64,000 nucleotides of DNA from the NCBI RefSeq assembly GCF_007858185.1, contig NZ_VFES01000003.1:186001-250000 (forward strand), written 5' to 3'. Both the position numbers and the translations under genes were made by a program. The notes beneath the pieces were generated by a model that saw nothing but the letters and a program-made list of their open reading frames with translations, made no database searches and was not told the DNA's origin. Position 1 is the first letter of the stretch, and every line of letters starts with the position of its first letter. This document shows, in pieces, positions 36,996 to 46,344 of this stretch. Source of the stretch: Pseudomonas grimontii (GTDB lineage Bacteria; Pseudomonadota; Gammaproteobacteria; Pseudomonadales; Pseudomonadaceae).

Positions 36996-37970
36996 ATGCG
37001 TAAGTCATTGATGAGACTGACATTGCGTCAATTGCAGATCTTCAATGAGGTGTGCGATTTGCGCTCTTACAGCCGCGCAGCCGAGGAAATGTCTCTCACC
37101 CAACCGGCCGTTAGCCTACAAATTCGCCAGCTGGAAGAGCTGATCGGCCAGCCGCTGTTCGATTATGTCGGCAAAAAGCTCTACATGACCGAGGCTGCCG
37201 AAGCCCTGCAACGGGCCAGTCGGGATATTTTCGGGCGCCTTGAAAACCTCGATATGCAGCTGTCGGACATGCAGGGTTCTTTGCAAGGCCAGCTAAAGCT
37301 CGCGATTGAGTCCAGCGCCAAGTACTTCGTGCCGCACCTGTTTGCCGCGTTCAAACGCCAGCATCCCGAAGTACAGCTGCACCTGACCGTGGTCAACCGC
37401 GCCCAAGTGATTCGGCGTCTCTCCGACAACCGCGACGACCTGGTAATCATGTCCATGGTGCCCCAGGACATGGGCCTGGAATTCCTGCCATTCCTCAACA
37501 ACCCGATCGTGGCCGTGGCCCCACCCGATCATCCCTTGAGCCTGCAAGGACCGCTGCGCTTGCAGGACCTGGAACCCTACACGCTGTTGCTGCGCGAACC
37601 GGGCTCCGGCACGCGATTGGCCTGCGAGGAGTACTTCAAGGAGAAACGCGTGCACTTCACCCAGACGGTGGAAGTGGCCTCGGCCGAGGCGCAGCGTGAA
37701 TGCGTCTGCGCCGGGCTGGGCGTGGCTTTGCTGACGCGTCATGCGGTCAACATGGAACTGGCCACCGGCGGGCTCAAGGAGCTGCCGGTGGAAGAACTGC
37801 CACTGTACCGCAGCTGGTGCCTGGTGCAGGCCAAGGCCAAGCGCCTGTCACCGGTGGCCCATGCGTTCCTGGGCTTTATCCGCAGCGAACGGGTGCAGAT
37901 CAGCGCGTTGGCTGAACGTTTCGCTGGGCAGCCGCGGGTGCCTGCCAGTGGAGTTCCGGGTAGTCACTGA
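36996..37970 (+). CDS. LysR family regulator, likely of pyruvate carboxylase
   Basis: 324 residues from the ATG at 36996, chosen because GAGAGGA lies 7 bases upstream. The N-terminal winged helix (LRQLQIFNEVCDLRSYSRAA, LTQPAVSLQIRQLEE) is of the CysB/CbbR-like LysR subgroup; the remainder binds an effector. Divergent from pycAB, the same order as in P. aeruginosa. Its last 71 bases overlap a small convergent gene on the minus strand. Confidence 0.88.
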   Translation: MRKSLMRLTLRQLQIFNEVCDLRSYSRAAEEMSLTQPAVSLQIRQLEELIGQPLFDYVGKKLYMTEAAEALQRASRDIFGRLENLDMQLSDMQGSLQGQLKLAIESSAKYFVPHLFAAFKRQHPEVQLHLTVVNRAQVIRRLSDNRDDLVIMSMVPQDMGLEFLPFLNNPIVAVAPPDHPLSLQGPLRLQDLEPYTLLLREPGSGTRLACEEYFKEKRVHFTQTVEVASAEAQRECVCAGLGVALLTRHAVNMELATGGLKELPVEELPLYRSWCLVQAKAKRLSPVAHAFLGFIRSERVQISALAERFAGQPRVPASGVPGSH

Positions 37971-38097
37971 TGCTCTGCTGCAGCTGACGCTGGTCGCAGC
38001 GGTCTTCGATTGCGCGACGGAACGCCATGCGGCGCTGGTCTTCCTGCTGACGACGGGTTTTGACGGAGCTGTTGCTGTCTTCGTAGGGCCGGGCCAT
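37900..38097 (-). CDS. small basic conserved-looking protein overlapping lysR
   Basis: 65 residues, MARPYEDSNSSVKTRRQQED and so on, rich in Arg and Gln and probably helical. GGGAG lies 8-12 bases before the ATG, and the N-terminus matches a small Pseudomonas protein I recall at this position beside pyruvate carboxylase, so it is called real despite overlapping the lysR 3' end by 71 bases on the opposite strand. Function unknown. Confidence 0.65.
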   Translation of the reverse strand: MARPYEDSNSSVKTRRQQEDQRRMAFRRAIEDRCDQRQLQQSISDYPELHWQAPAAAQRNVQPTR

Positions 38098-38205
38098 TTG
38101 GAGTCTCCCAATGCGAGTACGGGAGTTCAGGATGGGTTGTAGCGATGACGGTTTAACGGCGTGGGGGTTACAGGACGATGAATCTTACGAATAGGTAAAC
38201 AATCC

Positions 38206-38301
38206 AAATGTGGGAGGGGGCTTGCTCCCGATTACGCTACATCAGCCGATTTCTCTTTGACTGACCCACTGTTATCGGGAGCAAGCCCCCTCCCACATTT
38301 T
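38206..38301. repeat. REPIN (paired REP sequences)
   Basis: Two inverted copies of the P. fluorescens-type REP: AATGTGGGAGGGGGCTTGC at 38207 onward and its inverse ending at 38300, separated by a 41-base spacer. Lies in the gap downstream of the RpiR regulator and the small gene. Such elements are dispersed non-autonomously by RAYT transposases. Confidence 0.9.
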
Positions 38302-38320
38302 GAGCGTGTATGGCCCTGGA

Positions 38321-39187
38321 TCAGTCGTCGAGCGCTTTGACGGACTTGGGCGACAACCGCAGGCTGCGCAAGCTGCGCTTGACGCTCTTGAGGTGGTTGA
38401 CCAGGCTCGGCCCACGCGCCATGGCCACGCCCATCGCCAGCACGTCGATCACCACCAGATGAGCGATACGCGACGTCAGCGGGGTGTAAATCTCGGTGTC
38501 TTCGTGCACATCGATCGCCAGGTTGACCGTGGACAGCTCCGCCAACGGCGTCTGGCTCGGGCACAAGGTGATCAACGTGGCGCCGCTTTCACGCACCAGG
38601 TTGGCGGTGATCAGCAGGTCTTTGGAACGGCCCGACTGGGAAATGCAGATCGCCACGTCGGTCGGCTTCAAGGTCACCGCCGACATCGCCTGCATGTGCG
38701 GGTCGCTGTAGGCCGCCGCAGTCAGCAGCAGGCGAAAAAATTTGTGCTGGGCGTCTGCCGCCACCGCACCGGACGCGCCGAAACCATAGAACTCCACACG
38801 CTGGGCCTGGGACATGGCAGTCACCGCCTTTTGCAGCTCCACCGGGTCGAGCTTCTCGCGCACCTCCATCAGCGTGTGCAAGGTGGTGTCGAAGATTTTC
38901 AGGCTGTAGTCGGCGACGGAATCGTCTTCGTGGATCGCAAACTGGCCGAAGCTCGCGCCAGCGGCCAGGCTCTGGGCCAGCTTGAGTTTCAAGTCCTGGA
39001 ACCCGGAGCAACCGATGGCGCGGCAGAAGCGCACGATGGTCGGCTCGCTGATGCCCACGCTGTGGGCCAGGTCGGCCATGGAACTGTGCATCACAGCCGC
39101 AGGGTCAAGCAGCACGTGATCGGCAACCTTGAGTTCCGATTTGCGTAACAGGTGGCGCGACTGGGCGATATGTTGCAACAGGTTCAA
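38321..39187 (-). CDS. RpiR family transcriptional regulator (HexR-like)
   Basis: 288 residues: an N-terminal RpiR helix-turn-helix (LRKSELKVADHVLL, SISEPTIVRFCRAIG-like motif near residue 45) and a SIS sugar-phosphate isomerase domain (FYGFGASGAVAADAQHKF, then ISQSGRSKDLL). Related proteins such as HexR sense phosphosugars like KDPG. This copy is not next to zwf, so it is a HexR-type paralogue in the pyruvate carboxylase region rather than the classical HexR. Targets unknown. Confidence 0.88.
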   Translation of the reverse strand: MNLLQHIAQSRHLLRKSELKVADHVLLDPAAVMHSSMADLAHSVGISEPTIVRFCRAIGCSGFQDLKLKLAQSLAAGASFGQFAIHEDDSVADYSLKIFDTTLHTLMEVREKLDPVELQKAVTAMSQAQRVEFYGFGASGAVAADAQHKFFRLLLTAAAYSDPHMQAMSAVTLKPTDVAICISQSGRSKDLLITANLVRESGATLITLCPSQTPLAELSTVNLAIDVHEDTEIYTPLTSRIAHLVVIDVLAMGVAMARGPSLVNHLKSVKRSLRSLRLSPKSVKALDD

Positions 39188-39348
39188 AGGGCAGGACTCT
39201 TGTTATTGGCAGGGCCAGGGATGTAGCAAGCTTGTAGTTATACTACAAGAATTGCCGTTTTGCCCGTTCAACGCATGACTAAATCGCCCTGCTGGCCTCT
39301 GAATCAAAGGGCAGAGGCTTTGTAGCCTCTGGGGCGACCCAGGCGTGG

Positions 39349-42222
39349 TTAAGGAAAATCTGCATTTTTACGTAACAAATCTGCCAACCCCTCGGCCTCC
39401 ATCGGCCGACTGATCAGGTAGCCCTGCACCTCATCGCAGCGTTCTGTACGCAGGAAATCCAGCTGCTGCTGATCTTCCACGCCTTCGGCCACCACCTTGA
39501 GCGCCAAACCGTGAGCCATCGCAATGATTGCTCGGGTAATGGCTGCGTCTTCCCGCCCCTGGCCGAGGCCGCGGATAAAGGTCTGGTCGATCTTCACGTA
39601 ATCCACAGGGATACGCTTGAGGTAACTGAGGGATGAATAGCCAGTACCAAAGTCGTCGATGGCCAGCTTCACGCCAAGGTCGCGCAGTTGCTGGAAGGTC
39701 GCAATGATGTGTTCAACACTGTCGAGCAACTGGCTTTCGGTCAGTTCCAGTTCGAGGTATTGCGGATCCAGGCCGGTTTCTTCAAGTACCTGGCGCACCA
39801 GGCTGACCAACTTGCCCTGGCGCAACTGATGCACCGAGAGGTTCACCGACACACGGATCGGCGCCAGCCCCTGGCGCTGCCACTCACAGGCTTGCCAACA
39901 GGCCTGGCGCAGCACGAATTCGCCCAGCGGTACGATCAGGCCCGTTTCTTCGGCCAGGCCGATAAAGTCGCAGGGCGGCACCATGCCCCATTGCGGATGC
40001 TCCCAACGGATCAACGCTTCGGCAGCGTTCAGCCTGCCGGTGGCCAGGCACAGTTTCGGCTGGTAGAAGACCGTGAGCTGGCGCTCATCGATGGCTTTGC
40101 GCAGATGGTTTTCCAGCTGCAAACGCTCCAGGGTGCTGGCTTGCAGGCTGTCGGTGTAGAACTGGAAATTATTGCCGCCCAGGTGCTTGGCGTGCTGCAT
40201 GGCCATGTTCGATTGACTGACCAACGCGGAAATTTCCCGCGCGTTGTCCGGCAACAGGCTGATGCCCATCGACGCGCTCACCACCAACTCATGCCCTTCC
40301 ACGGTCACCGGCACCCGTAGCTTGGCCAGCAGCCGTGTGGCCACCCGTGCCAGGCTCGACAGGTTGCCGTAGGCGTCGAACAACACGGCGAATTCATCGC
40401 CGGACAAACGCGCGATGGTGTCGGCCTCTGGCAAGGCATTGATCAAGCGACGGGCCATTTTTTGCAGCAACTGGTCGGCCACCTCATGGCCCAGGCTGTC
40501 ATTAAGCAACTTGAAGCGATCGAGGTTGATATGCAGCAACGCCAGGCTGCGTCCGCCTTGGCGTACACGCTGATGGACCTCGCGCAGCCGTTCGCGGAAC
40601 AGCGAGCGGTTGGCCAGGCCGGTCAATTCATCGTAGTGGGTGAGGTAGCGCATGCGCTCCTCGGATTCGCGCCGCGCTGATAGATCGGCGAAGAAGCCCA
40701 CGACATGACTGACTTTTCCGCGAACATCGCGCACGACGTTCAGTTGCAACCACTGTGGGTACAGCTCGCCGTTCTTGCGTGTTTCCACCAACTCGCCCTG
40801 CCAGGTGCCGTGGCTGAGCAAAGCTTGGCGGATCACCGGGAAGTGTCGCCTGGCATCGCGGCTGCTGGGCAGCTCCACGACGTTGCGGCCGAGCATATCG
40901 TCAATCTCAAAGCCGGTGACGCGGCTGAACGCCTGGTTGACCGCGATCAGGGCGTAGTCCGGGTCAAGGATCACGATGCCTTCGCTGGCCGCCTCGAATA
41001 CGGTCGAGGCCAGCCGCTGTTGCTCTTCCAGGGCTTTGCCGGCGCTGATGTCGCGGCGGGTGCCGAGCATTCGAATCACTCGCCCGCTCGGCGCGCGCTC
41101 CACGGCGCGACCGCGGTCTTCGATCCACACCCAGTGACCATCGCCATGGCGCACGCGGTATTCCACCTGGTAATCCTCGGTGCGCCCTTTAAGGTGCTCC
41201 ACCAGCGCCCGCTTGAGCAGCGGCAGGTCGTCGGGGTGCAGGCGCGGCTTGAGGTGGCCAAGCATGGCCGTGACGTACTCGGGCTCCAGGCCGAACAATT
41301 CCTTGAGTTGGGTGTGATGAACCTCGTCAGTTTGCAGGTTCCAGTCCCACAGCCCGAGCTCGCTGGCTTGCAGGGCCATGGCCAGGCGCGCCTCGCTTTT
41401 ATTCAGGGCCAGGCTGGCGGCGTCCAGCTCCTGGCTGCGTTGCGCCACGCGGTCCTGCAGGCCGACTTGCGCCTCGCGCAGCTCCTGCTCAACCTGACGC
41501 CGCTGCTCGACTTCGCGCACCAGGTCCTGATTCAGCTGCTCGCTGCGCTGCTGCGCCTGCTGCAGATGCTCGATCAATGCCTGGTTCTGGAAACGCCGCA
41601 GCAGCCCGCGCTGGATCAGGCGGTTGACCTGCCACGCCACCACGCTCAGGGATGCCAGCAGGATCAGGCCGAGCACACCCCAGCCTTGCTGTTGAGGGGC
41701 GCCGTTCCAGAACAGATAGACAATAGCCGGCACCAGGCACGGCAAGGCAAAGGACAGGAACGCCGGCAGGCTGACCGCGTAGGCGACGCTGGCTGACAGC
41801 GTCGCCGCACCGATCAGGCCGAACACCCAGGCCTGCTGCATAAAGCTATCCACCGGCACCAGGGCGATGGCGGCGGCGGCCAGGGTCAGGCCGCTGACTG
41901 CCGACCCGAGCATGAACATGCGCCGCCAGATGGGTTGGGCCTGGCGACTGGGCATGGCCGAATCAAAGGCCGCCACCTGGATCACACGCATCGCCACCAG
42001 GGCCAGTAGCCAGACCAGCCAGACGCTGTCCAACAGGTATTGCTTGGGGTTCCACAGCAGCCAGGCGCAGACCAGGCCATTGACCAACATTAATAACGTG
42101 GGCAGCAACGAGCCCTGATACAGCAGGCGTGTGCGCTCGACCGCCATCTCGGTGGCGTAATGTTTGCGGATAACCTGCGCGGGCGCCACCGAGGGGCCGA
42201 GCAGGTCGGTGCTGAGGGTCAT
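39349..42222 (-). CDS. membrane PAS-GGDEF-EAL c-di-GMP signalling protein
   Basis: 957 residues from the ATG at 42222 (upstream ATG at 42273 possible). Residues 25-210 hold about six membrane segments, then a coiled coil (RVAQRSQEL...), two PAS domains (about 275-395, DWNLQTDEVHHT; and 400-520, ILDPDYALIAVNQAFSRVTG), a GGDEF domain whose active site reads SGDEF near residue 607, and an EAL domain with EALIRW (Glu735), NLSVHQL, ELTESQ, IDDFGTGYSS and AEGVED. The EAL site looks complete, so c-di-GMP hydrolysis is expected; cyclase activity is doubtful with Ser at the first GGDEF position. No partner gene adjoins it. Confidence 0.92.
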   Translation of the reverse strand: MTLSTDLLGPSVAPAQVIRKHYATEMAVERTRLLYQGSLLPTLLMLVNGLVCAWLLWNPKQYLLDSVWLVWLLALVAMRVIQVAAFDSAMPSRQAQPIWRRMFMLGSAVSGLTLAAAAIALVPVDSFMQQAWVFGLIGAATLSASVAYAVSLPAFLSFALPCLVPAIVYLFWNGAPQQQGWGVLGLILLASLSVVAWQVNRLIQRGLLRRFQNQALIEHLQQAQQRSEQLNQDLVREVEQRRQVEQELREAQVGLQDRVAQRSQELDAASLALNKSEARLAMALQASELGLWDWNLQTDEVHHTQLKELFGLEPEYVTAMLGHLKPRLHPDDLPLLKRALVEHLKGRTEDYQVEYRVRHGDGHWVWIEDRGRAVERAPSGRVIRMLGTRRDISAGKALEEQQRLASTVFEAASEGIVILDPDYALIAVNQAFSRVTGFEIDDMLGRNVVELPSSRDARRHFPVIRQALLSHGTWQGELVETRKNGELYPQWLQLNVVRDVRGKVSHVVGFFADLSARRESEERMRYLTHYDELTGLANRSLFRERLREVHQRVRQGGRSLALLHINLDRFKLLNDSLGHEVADQLLQKMARRLINALPEADTIARLSGDEFAVLFDAYGNLSSLARVATRLLAKLRVPVTVEGHELVVSASMGISLLPDNAREISALVSQSNMAMQHAKHLGGNNFQFYTDSLQASTLERLQLENHLRKAIDERQLTVFYQPKLCLATGRLNAAEALIRWEHPQWGMVPPCDFIGLAEETGLIVPLGEFVLRQACWQACEWQRQGLAPIRVSVNLSVHQLRQGKLVSLVRQVLEETGLDPQYLELELTESQLLDSVEHIIATFQQLRDLGVKLAIDDFGTGYSSLSYLKRIPVDYVKIDQTFIRGLGQGREDAAITRAIIAMAHGLALKVVAEGVEDQQQLDFLRTERCDEVQGYLISRPMEAEGLADLLRKNADFP

Positions 42223-42501
42223 AGGCAGTGTTCTTATAATGGTGAGCCCGAAACGTCGACGGAGCATACACAAGCAAGCGCTCGGGCCAAACTGCTCCAG
42301 ATCATAAAAAGCACCCTGTGATCAGCCGCAAACCTTGGTGCCAGACCCCTTGAGCGAGGCCCTGCGCGGGCTGTGGCCCATGACTTACCGGTCATCAGCC
42401 CTGCCGGAATGTTTGCCCGGCCGGGACCACGCGAGACGTTTTGCGTCGACCACCCGGCATTGGGATTTGCCCGAGTCCCCTTAGGCCCCTAGAATGCGCC
42501 G

Positions 42502-44685
42502 ATGCGCGATGATCTCTCTCTTTTGCTGAACTCCCTCAACGATGCCCAACGCCAGGCCGTAGCGGCCCCCGTTGGCCGTCAGTTGGTCCTGGCCGGTGCT
42601 GGCTCCGGTAAAACCCGAGTGCTGGTGCACCGTATCGCCTGGTTGATCCAGGTCGAGAACGCGTCCCCGCATTCCATCCTGTCGGTGACCTTCACCAACA
42701 AGGCCGCCGCCGAGATGCGCCACCGCATCGAGCAGTTGATGGGCATCAGCCCGGCCGGCATGTGGGTCGGCACCTTCCACGGCCTGGCGCACCGTCTGTT
42801 GCGGGCGCACTGGCAGGAAGCGGGCCTGGCCCAGACCTTCCAGATCCTCGACAGCGATGACCAGCAACGCCTGGTCAAGCGAGTGATCCGCGAGCTGGGC
42901 CTCGACGAACAGCGTTGGCCGGCACGCCAGGCCCAGTGGTTTATCAACGGCCAGAAAGACGAAGGCCTGCGCCCGCAGCACATCCAGGCCAGCGGCGATT
43001 TGTTCCTGGCTACCATGCGCAGCATTTATGAAGCCTACGAGGCCGCTTGCGCACGCGCCGGCGTCATCGATTTCTCCGAGCTGCTGCTGCGTGCCCTCGA
43101 CCTGTGGCGCGACAATCCGGGCTTGCTGGCCCATTACCAGAAACGCTTCCGTCACATTCTGGTCGACGAGTTCCAGGACACCAACGCCGTGCAGTACGCC
43201 TGGTTGCGCCTGCTGGCCAAGGGCGGCGACAGCCTGATGGTCGTGGGCGACGACGACCAGTCGATCTACGGCTGGCGTGGCGCGAAAATCGAGAACATCT
43301 ACCAGTATTCCGAGGACTTCCCGGACGCGGTCACCATCCGCCTGGAGCAGAACTACCGCTCCACCGCCGGTATCCTCAAGGCCGCCAACGCCTTGATCGC
43401 CAACAACACCGGGCGCCTGGGCAAAGAGCTGTGGACCGACGGCGGCGAAGGCGAAGCCATCAACCTGTACGCCGCGTTCAACGAGCACGATGAAGCGCGC
43501 TACGTGGTGGAAACCATCGAAAGCGCGCTGAAAACCGGCCTGGCGCGCAGCGACATTGCGATCCTGTACCGCTCCAACGCCCAATCGCGGGTGCTGGAAG
43601 AAGCGTTGCTGCGCGAGCGCATCCCGTACCGTATCTATGGCGGGCAGCGCTTCTTCGAACGGGCGGAAATCAAGAACGCCATGGCTTACCTGCGCTTGCT
43701 CGAAGGCCGTGGCAACGATGCGGCACTGGAGCGGGTGATCAATATCCCGGCCCGTGGTATCGGCGAGAAAACCGTCGAGGCGATTCGCGACCATGCGCGC
43801 CATGCCGATGTGTCGATGTGGGAGTCCATGCGCTTGCTCATCGCCAATAAAGGCCTGACTGGGCGTGCTGCTGGCGCGCTGGGGGTATTTGTCGAGTTGA
43901 TCGAGAACCTCGCCGCAAAGTGTTCGGAAATGCCCCTGCACTTGATGACCCAGACGGTGATCGAGCAGTCCGGGCTGATTGCCTATCACGAAGCGGAAAA
44001 AGGCGAGAAAGGCCAGGCCAGGGTAGAAAACCTTGAGGAACTGGTCAGCGCCGCCCGCGCATTCGAAAACACCGAGGAGGACGAAGAGCTGACCCCGCTC
44101 GCCGCCTTCCTCGGCCATGCGTCCCTGGAAGCCGGCGACACCCAGGCCGATGAGCATGAAGACAGCATCCAACTGATGACGTTGCACAGCGCCAAGGGCC
44201 TGGAGTTCCCGTATGTGTTCCTGGTGGGCATGGAAGAAGGCCTGTTCCCCCACAAGATGAGCCTGGAAGAGCCCGGTCGTCTTGAAGAAGAACGCCGCCT
44301 GGCCTACGTGGGCATCACCCGCGCGATGCAGAACCTGGTGATGACCTACGCCGAGACCCGACGGCTGTACGGCAGCGAGACCTACAACAAGGTGTCGCGC
44401 TTCGTACGTGAAGTGCCGAAGGGCCTGATCCAGGAAGTGCGCCTGTCCAACAGCGTCAGCCGCCCGTTCGGCGGCGGCCAGCAACAGAACTCCAACAGCA
44501 TGTTCGCCGGCTCCGAGATTCCGGAAACGCCGTTCAGCCTGGGCCAGCAGGTCAAGCATGCGATCTTCGGCGAAGGGGTGATCCTCAACTTCGAAGGCGC
44601 CGGTGCCCAGGCCCGCGTGCAGGTGAACTTCGCCGAAGGCAGCAAGTGGCTGATGATGGGCTACGCGAAGCTCGAAGCTGTCTGA
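42502..44685 (+). CDS. uvrD: DNA helicase II UvrD
   Basis: A 727-residue superfamily 1A helicase that unwinds DNA 3' to 5' in nucleotide excision and mismatch repair. Walker A AGAGSGKT at residues 31-38, TFTNKAA motif Ia, VDEFQDT at about 221-227 (Walker B), GDDDQSIYGWRGA motif III, and LMTLHSAKGLEF motif V. The C-terminal Tudor-like end (GQQVKHAIFGEGVILNFEG) that contacts RNA polymerase is present. Normal length. I see no convincing LexA box upstream. Confidence 0.95.
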   Translation: MRDDLSLLLNSLNDAQRQAVAAPVGRQLVLAGAGSGKTRVLVHRIAWLIQVENASPHSILSVTFTNKAAAEMRHRIEQLMGISPAGMWVGTFHGLAHRLLRAHWQEAGLAQTFQILDSDDQQRLVKRVIRELGLDEQRWPARQAQWFINGQKDEGLRPQHIQASGDLFLATMRSIYEAYEAACARAGVIDFSELLLRALDLWRDNPGLLAHYQKRFRHILVDEFQDTNAVQYAWLRLLAKGGDSLMVVGDDDQSIYGWRGAKIENIYQYSEDFPDAVTIRLEQNYRSTAGILKAANALIANNTGRLGKELWTDGGEGEAINLYAAFNEHDEARYVVETIESALKTGLARSDIAILYRSNAQSRVLEEALLRERIPYRIYGGQRFFERAEIKNAMAYLRLLEGRGNDAALERVINIPARGIGEKTVEAIRDHARHADVSMWESMRLLIANKGLTGRAAGALGVFVELIENLAAKCSEMPLHLMTQTVIEQSGLIAYHEAEKGEKGQARVENLEELVSAARAFENTEEDEELTPLAAFLGHASLEAGDTQADEHEDSIQLMTLHSAKGLEFPYVFLVGMEEGLFPHKMSLEEPGRLEEERRLAYVGITRAMQNLVMTYAETRRLYGSETYNKVSRFVREVPKGLIQEVRLSNSVSRPFGGGQQQNSNSMFAGSEIPETPFSLGQQVKHAIFGEGVILNFEGAGAQARVQVNFAEGSKWLMMGYAKLEAV

Positions 44686-44707
44686 AACATTTGCCTACAT
44701 GAAGGTT

Positions 44708-44744
44708 ATTGGCCCGCCCTTGTTTTTAACGAGCGCGGGCCAAT
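44708..44744 (+). terminator. stem-loop after uvrD
   Basis: 10-bp perfect stem attggcccgc (44708-44717) with gcgggccaat (44735-44744), 22 bases after the uvrD stop. No clear T-run follows, so it may be a factor-dependent terminator or 3' stabiliser. Confidence 0.55.
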
Positions 44745-44874
44745 ATCTGTAATAAGTCCTACAGGCCATTCTGATTCGGTCTTACGCAAAAGCCCGAAAC
44801 ATTATGTCGCTAGCCACTGTCACTACACCTGTGCAACATGGCGCGCGTGCAATCCACAAATGGGAATTCCCTTT

Positions 44875-45744
44875 ATGAAACGTTTTCTTAGCATCGCCAT
44901 GGCGTTGTGCATCGGCCTGACGATGAGCCTCGACGCCAACGCCAAACGCTTCGGTGGCGGCAAAAGCTCGGGCGCGGCGCCGACTCACCAGACCAGCCAA
45001 ATGGCTCCATCCGCCGGTGCAGGCGGTGCTGCCGCTACTGCAGGCGCAGCCGGTGCTGCTGGCGCCGCGGCCAAGGCCGGCGGTGCTTCGCGCTGGTTGG
45101 GCCCTCTGGCCGGTATCGCGGCCGGTGGCCTGCTCGCATCCATGTTCATGGGCGGCGGCTTCCAGGGTATGCAGATCTTCGACATCCTGATCATGGCGGT
45201 CATCGCCTTCCTGGTCTTCCGTTTCATCGCCGCCCGTCGCCGCAAGCAGCAGGAGCAACTGGCTCCAGCTGGCGCGCCGATGCAGCGTGAAGTGTTCGAA
45301 CAGAAGCCAGCCATGGGTTCGATCTTCGGTGGTTCGGCAGCGCCTGCTGCAGCCCGCCCGGTGATCAACGCACCGGCGTGGTTCAACGAAGAGCGTTTCG
45401 TCGAAGCGGCCCGCAGCCACTTCCAGTCCCTGCAGCAGCACTGGGACGCCAACGAAATGGACAAGATCTCCGAGTTCGTGACCCCGCAACTGCTGGAGTT
45501 CCTCAAACGCGAACGCGCCGACCTGGGCGAAGGCTTCCAGTCGACCTATATCGACGACCTGCACGTCCAGTTGGAAGGTGTGGATGATCGCGCCGACAAG
45601 ACCATCGCCACCCTGACCTTCAGCGGTGTGTCGAAGACCTCGCGTTTCGACCAGGGCGAAGTGTTCAGCGAAAGCTGGAACATGGAACGCGCCCAGGGCG
45701 ACAACCAGCCATGGCTGGTCGCCGGTATCCGTCAGAACGGCTGA
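44875..45744 (+). CDS. Tim44-like domain protein
   Basis: 289 residues. A signal-type N-terminus (MKRFLSIAMALCIGLTMSLDANA) is followed by an Ala/Gly-rich low-complexity stretch (about 45-75), one membrane helix (MQIFDILIMAVIAFLVFRFI), and a C-terminal Tim44-like domain of about 150 residues (WFNEERFVEAARSHFQSLQQ). Such bacterial proteins are membrane-anchored and of uncertain role. ATG at 44875 gives the signal peptide at the N-terminus; the ATG at 44860 would add five residues. An intrinsic terminator follows. Confidence 0.88.
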   Translation: MKRFLSIAMALCIGLTMSLDANAKRFGGGKSSGAAPTHQTSQMAPSAGAGGAAATAGAAGAAGAAAKAGGASRWLGPLAGIAAGGLLASMFMGGGFQGMQIFDILIMAVIAFLVFRFIAARRRKQQEQLAPAGAPMQREVFEQKPAMGSIFGGSAAPAAARPVINAPAWFNEERFVEAARSHFQSLQQHWDANEMDKISEFVTPQLLEFLKRERADLGEGFQSTYIDDLHVQLEGVDDRADKTIATLTFSGVSKTSRFDQGEVFSESWNMERAQGDNQPWLVAGIRQNG

Positions 45745-45775
45745 TACCTACGCGCTTGAGCAAGCCGTAACAAAA

Positions 45776-45799
45776 AACCCCGGACCTGTCCGGGGTTTT
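45776..45799 (+). terminator. intrinsic terminator after the Tim44-like gene
   Basis: aaccccgga (45776-45784) pairs with tccggggtt (45789-45797) around cctg, with a run of T residues after the stem and A residues before it, so it could work in both directions. Confidence 0.93.
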
Positions 45800-45879
45800 C
45801 TATTTCACGGTTGCACTTATAGCGAGCTACTGTATAAAACCCCCCTATAAACCGCGCCATCAGCAAGAGGATCCCGGAC

Positions 45880-46287
45880 GTGGAAGAAATCATCGAACAA
45901 TTGCGTGAAGCCAACGAACCGGTCCCGGTTCCTCTGGAACTACCTGATGAAGATCAGTTGGTGGAAATCGAAGAACAGCTGTTCATCGACATCCCGTTTG
46001 TCTTCCGTGAGTTCCTGCTGACCGTCAGCGATGTGGTGTATGGCAGCCTGGAGCCGGTGACCGTCACCGACCCGCAGTCGCACACTTATCTGCCGGACGT
46101 GGCCGCCAACGCCTGGGATGCCGGTGTTGACCGCAGCATGATCCCGATCTGCCAGGACGGTGACGACTACTACTGCGTCGAGGAAGACGGCACCGTGGTG
46201 CTGTGGTCCGGCGAAGAAGAACTCGTCACCGAGGAAACCTGGGAATCGGTGTGGCATTGGGCGCGGGACGTCTGGCTGGAAAGCTGA
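45880..46287 (+). CDS. SMI1/KNR4 (SUKH) family protein
   Basis: 135 residues, very acidic, soluble. The fold is suggested by LPDEDQLVEIEEQLFIDIPFVFREFLL at the start and the Asp/Glu/aromatic-rich centre (ICQDGDDYYCVEEDGTVVLW). Starts with GTG at 45880, with AAGAGGA 8 bases upstream. SUKH proteins often act as immunity proteins against nuclease toxins, but no toxin gene adjoins this one, and stand-alone copies of this type are common in Pseudomonas cores. Confidence 0.85.
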   Translation: MEEIIEQLREANEPVPVPLELPDEDQLVEIEEQLFIDIPFVFREFLLTVSDVVYGSLEPVTVTDPQSHTYLPDVAANAWDAGVDRSMIPICQDGDDYYCVEEDGTVVLWSGEEELVTEETWESVWHWARDVWLES

Positions 46288-46296
46288 GACCTGATC

Positions 46297-46325
46297 CCTG
46301 TGGTGAGCGGGCTTGTCCCGCGCCA
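46297..46325. repeat. degenerate REP-like fragment
   Basis: TGTGGTGAGCGGGCTTGTCC followed by cgcgcc: a single diverged REP-type sequence between the convergent SMI1 and antiporter genes. Confidence 0.45.
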
Positions 46326-46344
46326 GGCCGCGCAGCAGCCCCCA

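Noticed and set aside
42290..42501. LexA (SOS) box upstream of uvrD
   Set aside because: No CTG-N10-CAG site with the expected AT-rich centre was found in the gap.
42481..44559. 692-residue minus-strand frame opposite uvrD
   Set aside because: Antisense shadow; uvrD itself carries every helicase motif on the plus strand.
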